From assembly GCA_951828385.1 (NCBI GenBank), contig OX639973.1, positions 4,703,200-4,767,199 of the forward strand: a stretch of DNA of 64,000 nucleotides. The letters run 5' to 3'. The stretch comes from an uncultured Poribacteria bacterium. Its GTDB lineage: Bacteria > Poribacteria > WGA-4E > WGA-3G. The notes under the pieces were generated by a model. The model was not told the DNA's origin. It saw only the letters and a list, made by a program, of their open reading frames with translations, and ran no database searches. Shown here one piece after another: positions 26,756 through 36,634 of this stretch. The stretch's first letter is position 1, and each line of letters opens with the position of its first letter. The position numbers were made by a program, and so were the translations under genes.

Positions 26756-28687
26756 ATGATTATCTTTCTACGCGAAAAATTTATTGCGCAACTCTTTATG
26801 TGGGTAATTGCCATTGTGTTTTTGGTCGGGACAGTGTTCCTCTACAGCAACACGCGTGGCGGTGGTGAAGACCCCGAGGGAGAAGTTGTTCTCAAGATTA
26901 ATAATACAGAATTCAAACGTGGGACGTTTGAAAACGCCGTTGCCAATGCCATGGAAAATGAACGACGGCGCCAGAGGTTCGGCGGCACACCCGATAAAAA
27001 GCAGACAGAAAAAAACATAATTGACCGTTTGGTTCAGCGAACCATTCTTGGAAGTGTCAATATCGGGGACGCTGAAGTGAAGAACTATATCCGGAGTGAC
27101 ACCACTCGGGTTGAGCAGTACAACCTCTATCAACAGTGGGGGGTCGCGGAACTCTATACCGAGGATATCCGTTTGCAACTCAGTACCGATGCGCTCCGAA
27201 ATAGTGTTCAGGCTCTGGAGTTGGTAACCGACGTTGAAGCAGAACGCGCCTACCAACTTGAAGCGGATAAAGCGAAAATCAAGTTTATCGAATTTAAATA
27301 CAACGACTATACCGCAAGCATTGAGATGGACGACGCAGCAGCGAAAGCCTATTTTGAGGAAAATCGGGATAACTACAAAGCGGAAGAACAGGTAAATGTC
27401 AAGTTTATCAAGGTGAATCCTGCGGACCTTGTTACAAGTGGAGAGGTTGAGGCATATTATCAGGAGAATCAAAAGGAATTTATGACATCGGAATCCGTTA
27501 AAGCGAGCCACATTCTGAAAAGATTCCCTCAAGACGCGACCGACGAACAAAAGGCGGAAACCAAAACTGCGGCAGAGGAACTCCTCGAAACTGTCAATGC
27601 AGAACTCGCTGCGGGGACAGCGTTTGCCGAACTCGCGAAGGCGCATTCGGACGATACTTCGGCAGCACAAGGTGGGGACTTAGGCTTTTTTGAACGGGGC
27701 CGGATGGTTCCACCTTTTGAAGAAGCAGCTTTTGATACCCTAAACCCCGGAGAAGTTAGTGGGTTGGTCGAAACCGTCTACGGGTATCATATCATCAAAG
27801 TGGAGGAGAAGAAGGCACCAGAAATTCGACCTTTTGCTGATGCTCAATACGAAATCCAACAGAAACTTGTTCAAGTGAATGGCGTTGACAAGGCGAAAAA
27901 AATTGCTGAGGACCTCTTGTTTGATATCGAAATTCGGGACTATGATCAGGCACTCGCACTTGAAGCGTATAAAGAACTTTCGCTCACCGCACTGGAAACC
28001 GGATTTTTCAGCCGCGATACCACGAATATTCCGAAAATTGGCGCGACATGGGGCTATCAAGGTTTAGTCGATGAACTTTTTGATATGGAAGTCAACGTAA
28101 TAAAGGTGGTTGAAGCAAAGAAACGGACTGGGCAAGAGGTGGAAGCCTATTTTGTCGCTACCGTCCTTGATAAGAAACCTGCGGCGATTCCACCCTTTGA
28201 GGAGATAAAGACAGGAGTCATTGCGGAGGTAAAGACAGAGAAAGCGAAAGAACGTGCCTTTGCGGATGCACAAAACTTGCTGAATCAACGCGAGGATGCC
28301 GCGTCTTTGGATACCTTACTTGAAAAGTATAAAGTCCCTGAAGGTTTAGCCGCAGACCGGCTTTCCGTCCAAGAGAGCAACCCGTTCTCGCTCAGCCCGA
28401 CGAGTGATTACATCGCCGGTGTCGGAAATTCAGCAGAAGTTATGTTTGCAGCGTTTCAAATGAAGGTCGATGATATCGCGGGTCCCTTTAAAGGCAGCAA
28501 CGGTGTTTACATTATCCAACTCGTTGAACGCGAAGAACCGGATGTTGAAGCGTTTAGAACGGATCCAGCGGAAAAAGCACGGCATCGCCAAGCACTCATC
28601 CAAGCCAAAAAGCGCGAAACATATTTGAACTGGTTCGCCGCACGCAAAGAGGCAAGCGAACTCTGGATACATCAAGATTATCGTTAG
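26756..28687 (+). CDS. membrane-anchored peptidyl-prolyl isomerase (PpiD/SurA-like)
   Basis: This 643-residue protein has an N-terminal membrane anchor (about 10-30), a SurA-N-like chaperone region and a parvulin domain (about 245-345) with [15 protein letters not shown] and [10 protein letters not shown] signatures. A second long helical region follows. The layout is that of PpiD, an inner-membrane folding helper for exported and outer-membrane proteins. It has its own strong promoter and a GGGAGA ribosome site. It ends convergently with the sulfatase gene. Confidence 0.92.
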   Translation: MIIFLREKFIAQLFMWVIAIVFLVGTVFLYSNTRGGGEDPEGEVVLKINNTEFKRGTFENAVANAMENERRRQRFGGTPDKKQTEKNIIDRLVQRTILGSVNIGDAEVKNYIRSDTTRVEQYNLYQQWGVAELYTEDIRLQLSTDALRNSVQALELVTDVEAERAYQLEADKAKIKFIEFKYNDYTASIEMDDAAAKAYFEENRDNYKAEEQVNVKFIKVNPADLVTSGEVEAYYQENQKEFMTSESVKASHILKRFPQDATDEQKAETKTAAEELLETVNAELAAGTAFAELAKAHSDDTSAAQGGDLGFFERGRMVPPFEEAAFDTLNPGEVSGLVETVYGYHIIKVEEKKAPEIRPFADAQYEIQQKLVQVNGVDKAKKIAEDLLFDIEIRDYDQALALEAYKELSLTALETGFFSRDTTNIPKIGATWGYQGLVDELFDMEVNVIKVVEAKKRTGQEVEAYFVATVLDKKPAAIPPFEEIKTGVIAEVKTEKAKERAFADAQNLLNQREDAASLDTLLEKYKVPEGLAADRLSVQESNPFSLSPTSDYIAGVGNSAEVMFAAFQMKVDDIAGPFKGSNGVYIIQLVEREEPDVEAFRTDPAEKARHRQALIQAKKRETYLNWFAARKEASELWIHQDYR

Positions 28688-28752
28688 ATACGTAGATGCG
28701 TTTTAAGGCGATCCAGGAACTTGGAATCGCCAAAACACGCAGAACACAAGAG

Positions 28753-28794
28753 ACCCAACAGTCCGACGCGCAAATGGCGTTTGGAATGTTGGGT
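28753..28794. terminator. hairpin between convergent genes
   Basis: ACCCAACA (28753) pairs with TGTTGGGT (28787). An additional shorter hairpin GGCGAT/ATCGCC is nearby at 28708-28732. Together they could end both convergent transcripts. Confidence 0.5.
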
Positions 28795-28810
28795 TTCGCT
28801 TTAGATTATA

Positions 28811-30256
28811 TCATAAATATGGATAGGTGGCATCAGGTTGATAATCAGGCAGAAACGCATCATGGCGTTGCCCTGCAATGAGACGTGTCCCATCGGTAAA
28901 GCCTTCAGGACGGTCGCGGAGAAACGCAATGAGGCGATTCCGCCAAGGTGTTAGAAGGGTTTCCGCTTCGCTCACCCTCGCCAGATCGCGTGTTTCGTGT
29001 GGATCCTCCTGAAGATTGAAGAGGTGTTCCTGTCCGGTTTGGGAGTACCAGATATATTTATGGTCTCCGTCTGTTATATAATGATTCCCATGTTTATATT
29101 CGTAACACCCGGAGTGTTCACCGTGGAGGCAGTCCCGTACACGATCTGTCTCACCGCGCATGACAGGCAGCAGGCTTTTGCCGGTACAAGTGTCAGGAAT
29201 CTCGATCCCGGCAGCATCCAGAAGAGTCGGCATGATGTCCTGTAGACCGACAGGACTTTGACAGACGGATTCTTGTGGGTAACCCCATTTCGCCGGTGCC
29301 CGCATGAGGAAAGGCACTCGCGCCGAGGCTTCGTAGGGCCAGGTTTTGCGGTACAGGTTATGATCCCCGAGCATCTCACCGTGGTCAGAAGTGAAAATGA
29401 CGAACCAATCTCTCATCCCGCCGGTGTACTGAATCAAACGGCCGATCTGATCGTCAATGAAATTGATCATCCCGTAATAGGCAGCGCGTGCGCAGTCCAT
29501 ATCGTGCGCGTCAAGGCAGATTTCCCAAGCGTTTGGATTCAGTCCTTTTTGAGTGCCATCAAATTCGGGTGCCCAATCGCCGACCACGGGTGGCGGCAGA
29601 TCCCTCTGAATGTAACGCTGGTAATAGTGCGCCGGTGGTGTCAGCGGTGGGTGGGGGTCTATGAAAGAGATATTTAGAAAACAGGGGACAGTCGGGTCGC
29701 GTTTTCTCAGAAAATTAAGGGCGCGATCAATACACCAGAAAGTGTGCATCTGCTCTTCCGGGAGATGATGTGGACGACCGACCCATCCGTTGGCAGAGAC
29801 CCCGTGAGCCATACCCGGATCAACGTCGTTCCGATGGTAATATTGCTGCAACCAATCGACGTAGTCGTTGTCATCTCCGCGAGTCGCATCCGCCAACTGG
29901 AGATGATCGAAACCGTAGCGTTTACGCGCTGGCATCAGATGCAGTTTGCCGATCATCTCGGTCTGATAACCGGCTGCGGACAATTCACCCGCCAAGGTAT
30001 GCGGCGGGTCCCACTGTGCCCCTCTAAATCCGACACCACCGTTGGCAGCTGGCGCGGTGCCAGTCATTAGACTGCGGCGTGCCGGAATACAACTCGGACA
30101 TTCAGCGTATCCGCGGCGGAAATGCGTACCGGTACGGCCGAGCCAGTCCAAGTTTGGTGTCTGTAGGCAGTTCGGTCCATCGGGCTCCAAGCCGAGACAA
30201 TCGCCGCGTTGTTGATCAGTTGTAATTAAGAGGACGTTCGGACGGGTATTAGGCAT
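28811..30256 (-). CDS. sulfatase (arylsulfatase type)
   Basis: This 481-residue alkaline-phosphatase-fold sulfatase has the metal aspartate D14, the formylglycine signature C56-I-P-A-R60 followed by RSLMTG, and a late SDHGEMLGDH metal motif. The cysteine must be oxidised by a maturase, which is not in the window. No signal peptide is present, so the enzyme is probably cytoplasmic. The ATG at 30256 is chosen because TGGAGT precedes it; an upstream in-frame ATG 39 bases earlier lacks a site. It hydrolyses a sulfate ester, perhaps from marine polysaccharides (inference). Confidence 0.93.
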   Translation of the reverse strand: MPNTRPNVLLITTDQQRGDCLGLEPDGPNCLQTPNLDWLGRTGTHFRRGYAECPSCIPARRSLMTGTAPAANGGVGFRGAQWDPPHTLAGELSAAGYQTEMIGKLHLMPARKRYGFDHLQLADATRGDDNDYVDWLQQYYHRNDVDPGMAHGVSANGWVGRPHHLPEEQMHTFWCIDRALNFLRKRDPTVPCFLNISFIDPHPPLTPPAHYYQRYIQRDLPPPVVGDWAPEFDGTQKGLNPNAWEICLDAHDMDCARAAYYGMINFIDDQIGRLIQYTGGMRDWFVIFTSDHGEMLGDHNLYRKTWPYEASARVPFLMRAPAKWGYPQESVCQSPVGLQDIMPTLLDAAGIEIPDTCTGKSLLPVMRGETDRVRDCLHGEHSGCYEYKHGNHYITDGDHKYIWYSQTGQEHLFNLQEDPHETRDLARVSEAETLLTPWRNRLIAFLRDRPEGFTDGTRLIAGQRHDAFLPDYQPDATYPYL

Positions 30257-30327
30257 CTCAGACTCCAGGTCGGAAACATCAAACCGGCGATACAACTTTA
30301 TTGTCTGGGCGAAGGTGCAAGTGGCAA

Positions 30328-31398
30328 TTAATTATTGAGAATCTCGTAGAAGAAATTACGGCGTTTCGGGGTATATCCGAGTTCCGATATTGTCCGCTCA
30401 ATCTCCTCAATCGGCATGCAGTAGACGGTGCCTGCTTTGCTGACAACATTCTCTTCTATCATCGTGCCGCCCATATCATTCGCGCCGAACTTAAGCGATA
30501 GCTGCCCAATTTTGGGACCTTGCGTTACCCACGAAGATTGGAAGTTGTCGAAGTTGTCGAGGAATAATCGGGAAATCGCAAGCGTTTTGAGGTACTCAAA
30601 ACTCCCAGCAGGTGGAATGTGTTCCATACGGGTATTGGCAGGTTGCAGGGACCAGCAGATAAAAGCCGTAAAGCCACCCGTCTCATCTTGCAAATCACGC
30701 AAGCGGACGAGGTGTTCAACACGTTCGGCGTAACTTTCTACATGCCCATACATCATCGTCGCACTCGACTTGAGTCCAACAAGATGTCCTTGGCGCATAA
30801 CTTCCAGCCATTCGTCAGCCGTGCATTTTTTCGGGCTAATCTCATGACGGGCATGGTCAGTGAGGATCTCCGCGCCGCCCCCTGGAATCGAATCCAGTCC
30901 AGCATCTCGCAAACGGATGAGCATTTCGCGCAGCGACATACGGTTTATCTTGGCGAACCAGTCCAACTCCGGTGGCGAGAAGCCGTGGATATGAATAGGA
31001 TAATTCGCCTTAATCCAGCGAAGTAAGTCCTCGTACCAGTCAAGTTTGAGTTTCGGGTGGAGTCCACCCTGCATCAAAATCAACTCACCCCCAAGGTCGA
31101 GCGTCTCCTGTATCTTTTTTCCCAACGCGTCGCGTTCCATGACATAAGCATCAGGATCCCGACGATGGCGGTAAAAAGCACAAAAATCACAATCGACATA
31201 GCACCAATTGGTATAATTAATGTTCCGGTCAACGATGTATGTAACGTATCCTTCCGGATGCGTCCGTTGTCGGATAACGTCCGCAGCGTGCCCTAAAGCA
31301 AGGAGATCATGGCTCTTAAAAAGCGTGAGGCAGTCATCAAAGTCTAACCGTTCCCCCGCAAGCGATTTTTCGAGGATAGGCTGGATGGTTGTATCCAT
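30328..31398 (-). CDS. mqnC: cyclic dehypoxanthinyl futalosine synthase
   Basis: This 356-residue radical SAM enzyme has the cluster motif C66-x3-C70-x2-C73 (CYVDCDFC) and the GGELILMQGGLHP and GGGAEI motifs of MqnC. It closes the ring of dehypoxanthine futalosine to the cyclic product in the futalosine route to menaquinone, so respiration here probably uses menaquinone. MqnA, B, D and E are not in the window. AAGGAA precedes the ATG. The sulfatase gene follows 71 bases downstream on the same strand without an obvious functional link. Confidence 0.95.
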   Translation of the reverse strand: MDTTIQPILEKSLAGERLDFDDCLTLFKSHDLLALGHAADVIRQRTHPEGYVTYIVDRNINYTNWCYVDCDFCAFYRHRRDPDAYVMERDALGKKIQETLDLGGELILMQGGLHPKLKLDWYEDLLRWIKANYPIHIHGFSPPELDWFAKINRMSLREMLIRLRDAGLDSIPGGGAEILTDHARHEISPKKCTADEWLEVMRQGHLVGLKSSATMMYGHVESYAERVEHLVRLRDLQDETGGFTAFICWSLQPANTRMEHIPPAGSFEYLKTLAISRLFLDNFDNFQSSWVTQGPKIGQLSLKFGANDMGGTMIEENVVSKAGTVYCMPIEEIERTISELGYTPKRRNFFYEILNN

Positions 31399-31481
31399 TG
31401 AGGCGTTCCTTAATTTTGTAAAACTAATATTTCAATTGTAACATCTATACGGCAATTTGTCAACTTTTCTGTCGTTTTAAT

Positions 31482-31509
31482 TTGACTTTTGGAAGAAATT
31501 CGGTATAAT
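31482..31509 (+). promoter_or_regulatory. sigma70 promoter for rpoZ
   Basis: TTGACT (31482-31487) and TATAAT (31504-31509) with a 16-base spacer, 48 bases before the start codon. Confidence 0.75.
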
Positions 31510-31556
31510 TATAATACGCTCGTCTAAATCTGTATTTATAATGTGGAGGATTTAAA

Positions 31557-31901
31557 ATGAATGAAGTCGTTTACAATGAAGACTTAGTGAAAACAGTAGA
31601 AAACAAGTATCTTGCCGTGAATATTGCCGCGAAGCGAGCCAGAGATATAAATGCAAACGGCTTGCCCCTCGCCCCGACAAACGCGGCAGACAAAAAAAAG
31701 AAACCCGTTGCCGTTGCAACACAAGAATTAATTGACGGGAAACTCCACTTTGAAAAGGGCGAACCAAAAATTCCTGATTCAAAAACGCCTTCGATTTTTA
31801 CGGATGCTGAAGCACCCGGAGACGGGAGCGATATATTCGATGAAGAGCTCCTGGCACAAGAAGTTGATACGGAGGTAGCAGAACGCGAAGAGGGACTGTA
31901 G
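31557..31901 (+). CDS. rpoZ: RNA polymerase omega subunit
   Basis: This 114-residue protein carries the omega signature NKYLAVNIAAKRARDIN near the N-terminus, which contacts the beta-prime subunit and helps RNA polymerase assemble. The rest is extended compared with short omegas and ends in a very acidic tail (ELLAQEVDTEVAEREEG). GGAGG lies before the ATG. It is followed by the tRNA and ribosomal protein cluster, which fits a transcription/translation neighbourhood. Confidence 0.88.
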   Translation: MNEVVYNEDLVKTVENKYLAVNIAAKRARDINANGLPLAPTNAADKKKKPVAVATQELIDGKLHFEKGEPKIPDSKTPSIFTDAEAPGDGSDIFDEELLAQEVDTEVAEREEGL

Positions 31902-31974
31902 CACCGATGAACCGTGGTACTGAAGTCCGTAAATCGCGCCTATCAGGGAACCTTGTGCGAAAAATGCGAATCAC

Positions 31975-32003
31975 TTGACAATCCGGCATAAAGTGGGTAT
32001 AAT
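31975..32003 (+). promoter_or_regulatory. consensus sigma70 promoter for the tRNA cluster
   Basis: TTGACA (31975-31980) and TATAAT (31998-32003) with a 17-base spacer, 12 bases upstream of the first tRNA. Confidence 0.88.
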
Positions 32004-32014
32004 TATAAAGTGTC

Positions 32015-32086
32015 GCTGACGTGGCTCAATGGTAGAGCAAGTGATTTGTAATCACTAGGTTGGAGGTTCGATTCCTCTCGTCAGCT
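32015..32086 (+). tRNA. tRNA-Thr (TGT)
   Basis: A 72-base cloverleaf with acceptor GCTGACG/CGTCAGC and anticodon loop TTTGTAA. CCA is not encoded. Confidence 0.95.
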
Positions 32087-32095
32087 TTTAATCAT

Positions 32096-32177
32096 GGGGG
32101 TATGCTAGAGCGGTCAAATAGGGCAGACTGTAAATCTGTTGGCTATGCCTACGGTGGTTCGAATCCATCTGCCCCCA
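32096..32177 (+). tRNA. tRNA-Tyr (GTA)
   Basis: An 82-base class II tRNA with acceptor GGGGGTA/TGCCCCC, anticodon GTA and a variable arm. CCA is not encoded. Confidence 0.95.
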
Positions 32178-32289
32178 TCTGCTCTTAGGCTGGGCAGAAG
32201 CGTAGCGGAATCAACCGAGGGAGCCGACCTCCCACAAAAATTCGAGATGGACGTGACCCAGTGATATGCCACATTATCTCTTATGTTAT

Positions 32290-32362
32290 GCGGGAGTAGC
32301 TCAGCTGGTAGAGCATTGGCCTTCCAAGCCATGTGTCGCGGGTTCGATTCCCGTCTCCCGCT
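32290..32362 (+). tRNA. tRNA-Gly (TCC)
   Basis: A 73-base cloverleaf with acceptor GCGGGAG/CTCCCGC and anticodon loop CTTCCAA. CCA is not encoded. Confidence 0.95.
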
Positions 32363-32383
32363 TGTTGATGTGTTTTAATTTTT

Positions 32384-32459
<76 letters not shown>

Positions 32460-32494
32460 CTTACCGATCCACTTACCGAAAGTAGGGGTTTATT

Positions 32495-32647
32495 ATGCCG
32501 AGAGACATTGTAACATTAGCATGTGATGTATGCAATCAGCGGAATTATGTGACAACCCGGAACCGCCGAACGCAGCAAAATCGATATGAACGAAAAAAAT
32601 ACTGCCGGTTCTGCCGAAAACATACACTCCATAAAGAAACGCGATAA
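32495..32647 (+). CDS. rpmG: 50S ribosomal protein L33
   Basis: This 50-residue protein has the L33 pattern: PRDIVTLACDVCNQRNY, a basic middle, YCRFCRKHTLHKET. Both CxxC pairs are present, so it is the zinc-binding form. It lies between tRNA-Thr and tRNA-Trp, where rpmG is commonly found just upstream of secE. The usual tuf gene before it is missing. The ribosome site is weak. Confidence 0.93.
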   Translation: MPRDIVTLACDVCNQRNYVTTRNRRTQQNRYERKKYCRFCRKHTLHKETR

Positions 32648-32720
32648 CTTTTGCGTCGGGGCAACGGATTACATGACCTTAACCGTTCAGTGTGTCTGTG
32701 GCACGCTATAGAAATCTTGC

Positions 32721-32793
32721 AGGCCAGTAGCTCCAACGGTAGAGCGTCGGTCTCCAAAACCGAATGTTGGGGGTTCAAATCCCTCCTGGCCTG
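32721..32793 (+). tRNA. tRNA-Trp (CCA)
   Basis: A 73-base cloverleaf with acceptor AGGCCAG/CTGGCCT, anticodon loop CTCCAAA and discriminator G. The 3' CCA is not encoded. Confidence 0.95.
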
Positions 32794-32810
32794 CCTTTTA
32801 TAATTTAATT

Positions 32811-33224
32811 ATGATAACTCGCTTAAAAAAATATCTTCAGGGAATCCATCTCGAATGGCAGAAGGTAACCAAACCGGATATGAGAGAGGTACAGGGGAGT
32901 ACTATTACCGTCATTGTCGCCTCCGCCCTATTAGGGCTTTACATCGGCATTATTGATGGCAATTCCGCCCACCCAGAATGGAAAAACCCTTTATATTGGA
33001 TTTTTCTCGCAGCCCTTCCAATCGTTGTCTTTTTGATCGTGAAAAGTTGGGAAAACCAAAGCGATAGAGATGCCGAGGATTCGATTGACAGAAACCGAAA
33101 AGTGATCGCCGCCGCGGTGGCCTGCATCCCACTCATCGCTGTACTTGTAAGCCAATATGTCTTGAACACCTCGCTTGAGGGCTTCGGGATGGCTTTTCTC
33201 AGAACTCTTTTTATTCGTACTTAA
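32811..33224 (+). CDS. secE: preprotein translocase subunit SecE
   Basis: This 137-residue protein has the SecE core: an amphipathic helix with LEWQKVTKP followed by the clamp transmembrane segment (about 30-50). SecE holds SecY together in the Sec channel. Two more hydrophobic segments follow (about 60-80 and 98-118). In E. coli the extra segments come before the core, so this C-terminal extension is unusual. Position between tRNA-Trp and nusG is the classic one and supports the call. Confidence 0.88.
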   Translation: MITRLKKYLQGIHLEWQKVTKPDMREVQGSTITVIVASALLGLYIGIIDGNSAHPEWKNPLYWIFLAALPIVVFLIVKSWENQSDRDAEDSIDRNRKVIAAAVACIPLIAVLVSQYVLNTSLEGFGMAFLRTLFIRT

Positions 33225-33258
33225 CGTTTTTGTACTTCAACCGTGGGTGACTCAGAAT

Positions 33259-33825
33259 ATGGATGGATACTGGTACGTTGTTCAGATATACACCGGACAT
33301 GAGAAAAAGGTTAAACTCACCCTCGACAACATGATCGCACGGGAAGAGTTGCAGGACGCGATCTTGCAGGTTAATGTCCCGGAGACCGAAGTGGTCGAGG
33401 TCAAGGACAGCCAACGGAAAGTGAGTGTCCGACCTTCCTATCCGGGGTACGTACTCGTTAATACCACCCAGGAACTCGGCCCGCATGTTGAAAGCACGAT
33501 TGGACAAAGAAGTTGGGCACTTATACAAGAAACCCCAGGCGTCATGAATTTCTTGGGGCCCCCCTCACACCCATCACCCTTGAGTCCTGATGACGTTGAG
33601 GTCATGCTCCAGATGTCAACCGAGGAAGAGGAAGTTGTACCGGTCCCAGCAATGGAATACGAGATAGGCGATAAGGTTAAAGTCATCAACGGACCCTTTA
33701 GTGGGTTCCCTGGCGAAATTGAAGAAATTGACATGGAACACCAACGGTTACGCCTCAGCATTTCACTGTTCGGACGTTCAACGTCTGTTGACTTGGGCTT
33801 ACTTGAAGTGGAAGAACTGAACTAA
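33259..33825 (+). CDS. nusG: transcription termination/antitermination protein NusG
   Basis: This 188-residue protein has an NGN domain ([21 protein letters not shown]) and a C-terminal KOW domain ([20 protein letters not shown]). It binds RNA polymerase and links it to Rho or to ribosomes. The ATG at 33259 begins at the conserved WYVVQ segment; the frame is open upstream over the end of secE but that part has no NusG similarity. Confidence 0.96.
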   Translation: MDGYWYVVQIYTGHEKKVKLTLDNMIAREELQDAILQVNVPETEVVEVKDSQRKVSVRPSYPGYVLVNTTQELGPHVESTIGQRSWALIQETPGVMNFLGPPSHPSPLSPDDVEVMLQMSTEEEEVVPVPAMEYEIGDKVKVINGPFSGFPGEIEEIDMEHQRLRLSISLFGRSTSVDLGLLEVEELN

Positions 33826-33892
33826 ATTAAAATTAAACGGGGCGTCTAAATACGGGAGCGCCGCTTTATCACAATCCAAAATAGGGAAAACA

Positions 33893-34315
33893 ATGGCAAA
33901 AAAAGTAGCAGGTGAAGTTAAACTCCAATTGGTATCCGGACAGGCGACACCACAACCGCCTGTGGGGCCGAGTCTCGCACCCTATATGATTAATCTACAG
34001 GAGTTTATTAAATCTTTTAACGCCCAGACGCAGCATCAGCCCGGTATGGTGGTGACAACCATCATCACTTGTTATAGCGATAGGTCGTTTACCTTTGCCG
34101 TAAAATCGCCGCCCGCGGCAGTTTTACTCAAAGCCGCAGCGAAGATCGCCAAAGGTTCAGGTGAACCCAACCGAAACAAGGTTGCCTCCGTCACAAGGGA
34201 TCAAATCCGAGAAATTGCCGAGACGAAATTACCTGACTTGAATACAACAGACTTGGATGCCGCGATGCGGATGGTAGAAGGCACCGCTCGCAGTATGGGG
34301 CTTACGATTGGATAG
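33893..34315 (+). CDS. rplK: 50S ribosomal protein L11
   Basis: This 140-residue protein has the L11 features: [20 protein letters not shown] and a C-terminal RNA-binding domain with the proline-rich and GTARSMG motifs. It binds the GTPase-associated region of 23S rRNA. It lies 67 bases after nusG and before rplA, the standard order. Confidence 0.97.
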   Translation: MAKKVAGEVKLQLVSGQATPQPPVGPSLAPYMINLQEFIKSFNAQTQHQPGMVVTTIITCYSDRSFTFAVKSPPAAVLLKAAAKIAKGSGEPNRNKVASVTRDQIREIAETKLPDLNTTDLDAAMRMVEGTARSMGLTIG

Positions 34316-34403
34316 CGAGGTTCGGCGCATGCGCCGCGCATACACATAAACTCGCTTTGGAACAGGGCTACAGAGATACACGCACTAACTATTGGAGAAC
34401 AAC

Positions 34404-35102
34404 ATGGCGAAAAGAGGAAAGCGATACACCGAGAGCAGAGAGCATGTGGATAGACTCCAACTCTACACAGTAGATGAAGCCGTCTCGCTTGTGAAAAAAA
34501 CGAGCGGCGCGAAGTTTGACGAGACAGTTGATCTCGCATCACGTCTCGGTGTAGATGCACAACATGCCGAGCAGAATATCCGAGGCACCGTTACACTGCC
34601 ACACGGCACAGGGAAATCCGTCCGTGTCGTCGTCTTCGCCGAAGGCGACCCCGCACGGCAAGCTGAGGAAGCTGGCGCGGATTTTGTCGGAACTGATGAT
34701 CTCGTTGATAAAATCGTTGATGGATGGCTCGATTTCGACGCAACAATTGCGACCCCGGACTTGATGCGGAGTATTATGCCGAAACTTGGAAGAGTCCTCG
34801 GACCCAGAGGTTTGATGCCTAACGCCAAGGCTGGCACCGTCACAATGGATGTCGCTGATGCAATACAGAATATCAAAGCAGGTCAAATCGAATATCGGGT
34901 AGAACGCGCCTCTGGCATCGTTCACGTTCCGATCGGCAAAACCTCGTTTGAGGAAAATAGCATCAAAGAGAACCTCAATGCTGTAATGGGGGCACTCATC
35001 GCCGCTCGACCATCTTCCGTAAAAGGTAGATACCTCCGGACTGTGGCTATCTCGGCAACGATGGGCGTCGGTATCCGGATAGACCCACAACAGTTTGTAT
35101 AA
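34404..35102 (+). CDS. rplA: 50S ribosomal protein L1
   Basis: This 232-residue protein has the L1 signature [14 protein letters not shown] and an early [15 protein letters not shown]. It builds the L1 stalk and in many bacteria represses its own operon. The ATG at 34404 follows TTGGAG at a correct distance; the TTG 12 bases upstream belongs to the ribosome site. Confidence 0.97.
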   Translation: MAKRGKRYTESREHVDRLQLYTVDEAVSLVKKTSGAKFDETVDLASRLGVDAQHAEQNIRGTVTLPHGTGKSVRVVVFAEGDPARQAEEAGADFVGTDDLVDKIVDGWLDFDATIATPDLMRSIMPKLGRVLGPRGLMPNAKAGTVTMDVADAIQNIKAGQIEYRVERASGIVHVPIGKTSFEENSIKENLNAVMGALIAARPSSVKGRYLRTVAISATMGVGIRIDPQQFV

Positions 35103-35124
35103 ATGACGCGGGATACGATATAGA

Positions 35125-35297
35125 AATAGTCTTTACAGTTGAATGGAGTCGTAGAACGTAGGTGCCATCGGCTTAATTGCCTACCGAGGCTTGAATGGAA
35201 TGGAACACAGGGCGTGCTGCTCAAAGCGCAGATCCGATTTATTGCCCGCTGTTGTTTTCTCTATTTATGTAAGCCTCCAGGCACCTGGAGGCTTTTT
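35125..35297 (+). ncRNA. ribosomal protein L10 leader with attenuator
   Basis: The gap between rplA and rplJ contains the conserved L10-leader segment TTAATTGCCTACCGAGG and ends in a perfect 9-bp terminator stem (GCCTCCAGG/CCTGGAGGC, 35273-35292) with five T. L10 or the L10-L12 complex binds such leaders and stops rplJL expression when in excess. A second inverted repeat ATGGAAAC/GTTTCCAT (35331-35363) lies between the terminator and the rplJ ribosome site. Confidence 0.82.
35273..35297 (+). terminator. intrinsic terminator/attenuator before rplJ
   Basis: Perfect 9-bp GC-rich stem with a two-base loop and a following TTTTT run. Confidence 0.9.
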
Positions 35298-35390
35298 GCA
35301 TGCAATCGTATACCCCATTAACCTGTTTGTATGGAAACCGAAGCAACGTGATGCCGTTTCCATATAACCCACGCAGAAAGGAGCTGACAC

Positions 35391-35957
35391 ATGCCGAATC
35401 AGGCGAATGTTCAGCAAACAGAACAAATTCGTGAGATTTTCGACAGTGCCGACGTTGTTCTGCTAACAGACTTTCAAGGACTCACCGTCGCAGAAATTAA
35501 CGAGCTCCGGAATCAACTCCGAGCCGCGGATATCCAGTATAAAGTCTGTAAGAACACTTTAGTGAATGTCGTTGCTGAAGAGAAAGGCATTGAAGGCTTG
35601 AACCCTTATCTCAAGGGAAATACAGCGCTCGCTGCCGGCACAGATCCGGCGGCATCTTCAAAAATCTTGCTCGCATTTGGCGAGGAACACGAAAATTTTA
35701 AAATCAAAGGCGGGATTCTCGGGACACAGGTGATTGATGCAGCCGGCGTTGAAGCACTGAAGGATATGCCGTCACGGGAAGCCCTTGTCGCTAAGACCGT
35801 CGGACTTATCAGCGCACCGCTCACTGGACTCCTGCGAACCCTACATCAAGGGTCCCCTGCTAACGGGATCGTGAATGTGCTGAGTGGAACAATACGTCAA
35901 GTAACCTCCGTATTAACACAGGTTGCTGACCAGAAGAAAGAGGCAGAAAACGCCTAA
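35391..35957 (+). CDS. rplJ: 50S ribosomal protein L10
   Basis: This 188-residue protein has the L10 signatures DFQGLTVAEINELRNQLR and YKVCKNTL. It anchors L7/L12 dimers on the ribosome. AAAGGAG precedes the ATG. It is controlled by the leader upstream and co-transcribed with rplL. Confidence 0.97.
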   Translation: MPNQANVQQTEQIREIFDSADVVLLTDFQGLTVAEINELRNQLRAADIQYKVCKNTLVNVVAEEKGIEGLNPYLKGNTALAAGTDPAASSKILLAFGEEHENFKIKGGILGTQVIDAAGVEALKDMPSREALVAKTVGLISAPLTGLLRTLHQGSPANGIVNVLSGTIRQVTSVLTQVADQKKEAENA

Positions 35958-36058
35958 CGCTTATACTAAATATCACAGGAAAACCGAGGCACTGGGTCTC
36001 TATTTTCCTAAAATTCTAATCAAGTCAATTGCGTACGACTTATAGAGAGGATATAAAC

Positions 36059-36460
36059 ATGGCCGCAGATATGGAAAAAATGATTGAGGAAATTAGCAAT
36101 ATGACCGTTCTGGAACTCTCCGAACTGGTCAAAGCATTGGAAGATAAATTTGGTGTCAGTGCATCAGCGATGCCGGCAGTCGCTATGCCGGGCATGATGC
36201 CCGCTGCAGATGGAGCCGCCGCCGAAGAAGAAGCCGCCGCGGAAGAGAAAACCGAATTTGATGTACAACTCAAAGAGTTCGGTGCCCAAAAGATTCCGGT
36301 TATCAAAGAGGTTCGCTCCCTTACCGGGCTCGGCTTGAAAGAAGCAAAAGAAAAAGTCGAATCCGCACCCGTCGTCATTCAAGAAGGTATCTCGAAAGAG
36401 GATGCCGAGAAGGCGAAAGAGCAGCTCGAAGAACTTGGCGCAGTCGTCGAAATTATTTAG
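36059..36460 (+). CDS. rplL: 50S ribosomal protein L7/L12
   Basis: This 133-residue acidic protein has an N-terminal dimerisation helix, an A/E-rich hinge and the C-terminal factor-binding domain ([20 protein letters not shown]). The start at 36059 is supported by AGAGAGG. The hinge is longer and more acidic than in E. coli. A terminator follows and rpoB does not. Confidence 0.97.
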   Translation: MAADMEKMIEEISNMTVLELSELVKALEDKFGVSASAMPAVAMPGMMPAADGAAAEEEAAAEEKTEFDVQLKEFGAQKIPVIKEVRSLTGLGLKEAKEKVESAPVVIQEGISKEDAEKAKEQLEELGAVVEII

Positions 36461-36503
36461 GTGGTCAACACCCTTTACACTCTGACACCGCGTGATGAAT
36501 AGG

Positions 36504-36567
36504 AAACCCATTATGGTTTTGAGCATAGCGATTTGCTACGGCGAACTATAATGGGTTTCTGTTTTTT
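36504..36567 (+). terminator. terminator after rplL
   Basis: AAACCCATTAT (36504) pairs with ATAATGGGTTT (36548) and a six-T run follows at 36562. Confidence 0.85.
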
Positions 36568-36634
36568 GGAAAATAATCCGCGTAACGATCGCACGGATTG
36601 AAACTGCCCTATTGAAAATTACCAAGTCGCACCG

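Noticed and set aside
26756-27670. Long minus-strand frame opposite the parvulin gene
   Set aside because: It is antisense to a well-supported gene with a consensus promoter, and its product shows no domain.
33175-33258. Longer NusG start overlapping secE
   Set aside because: The extra residues are read out of frame from the secE end and the conserved NusG begins at 33259.
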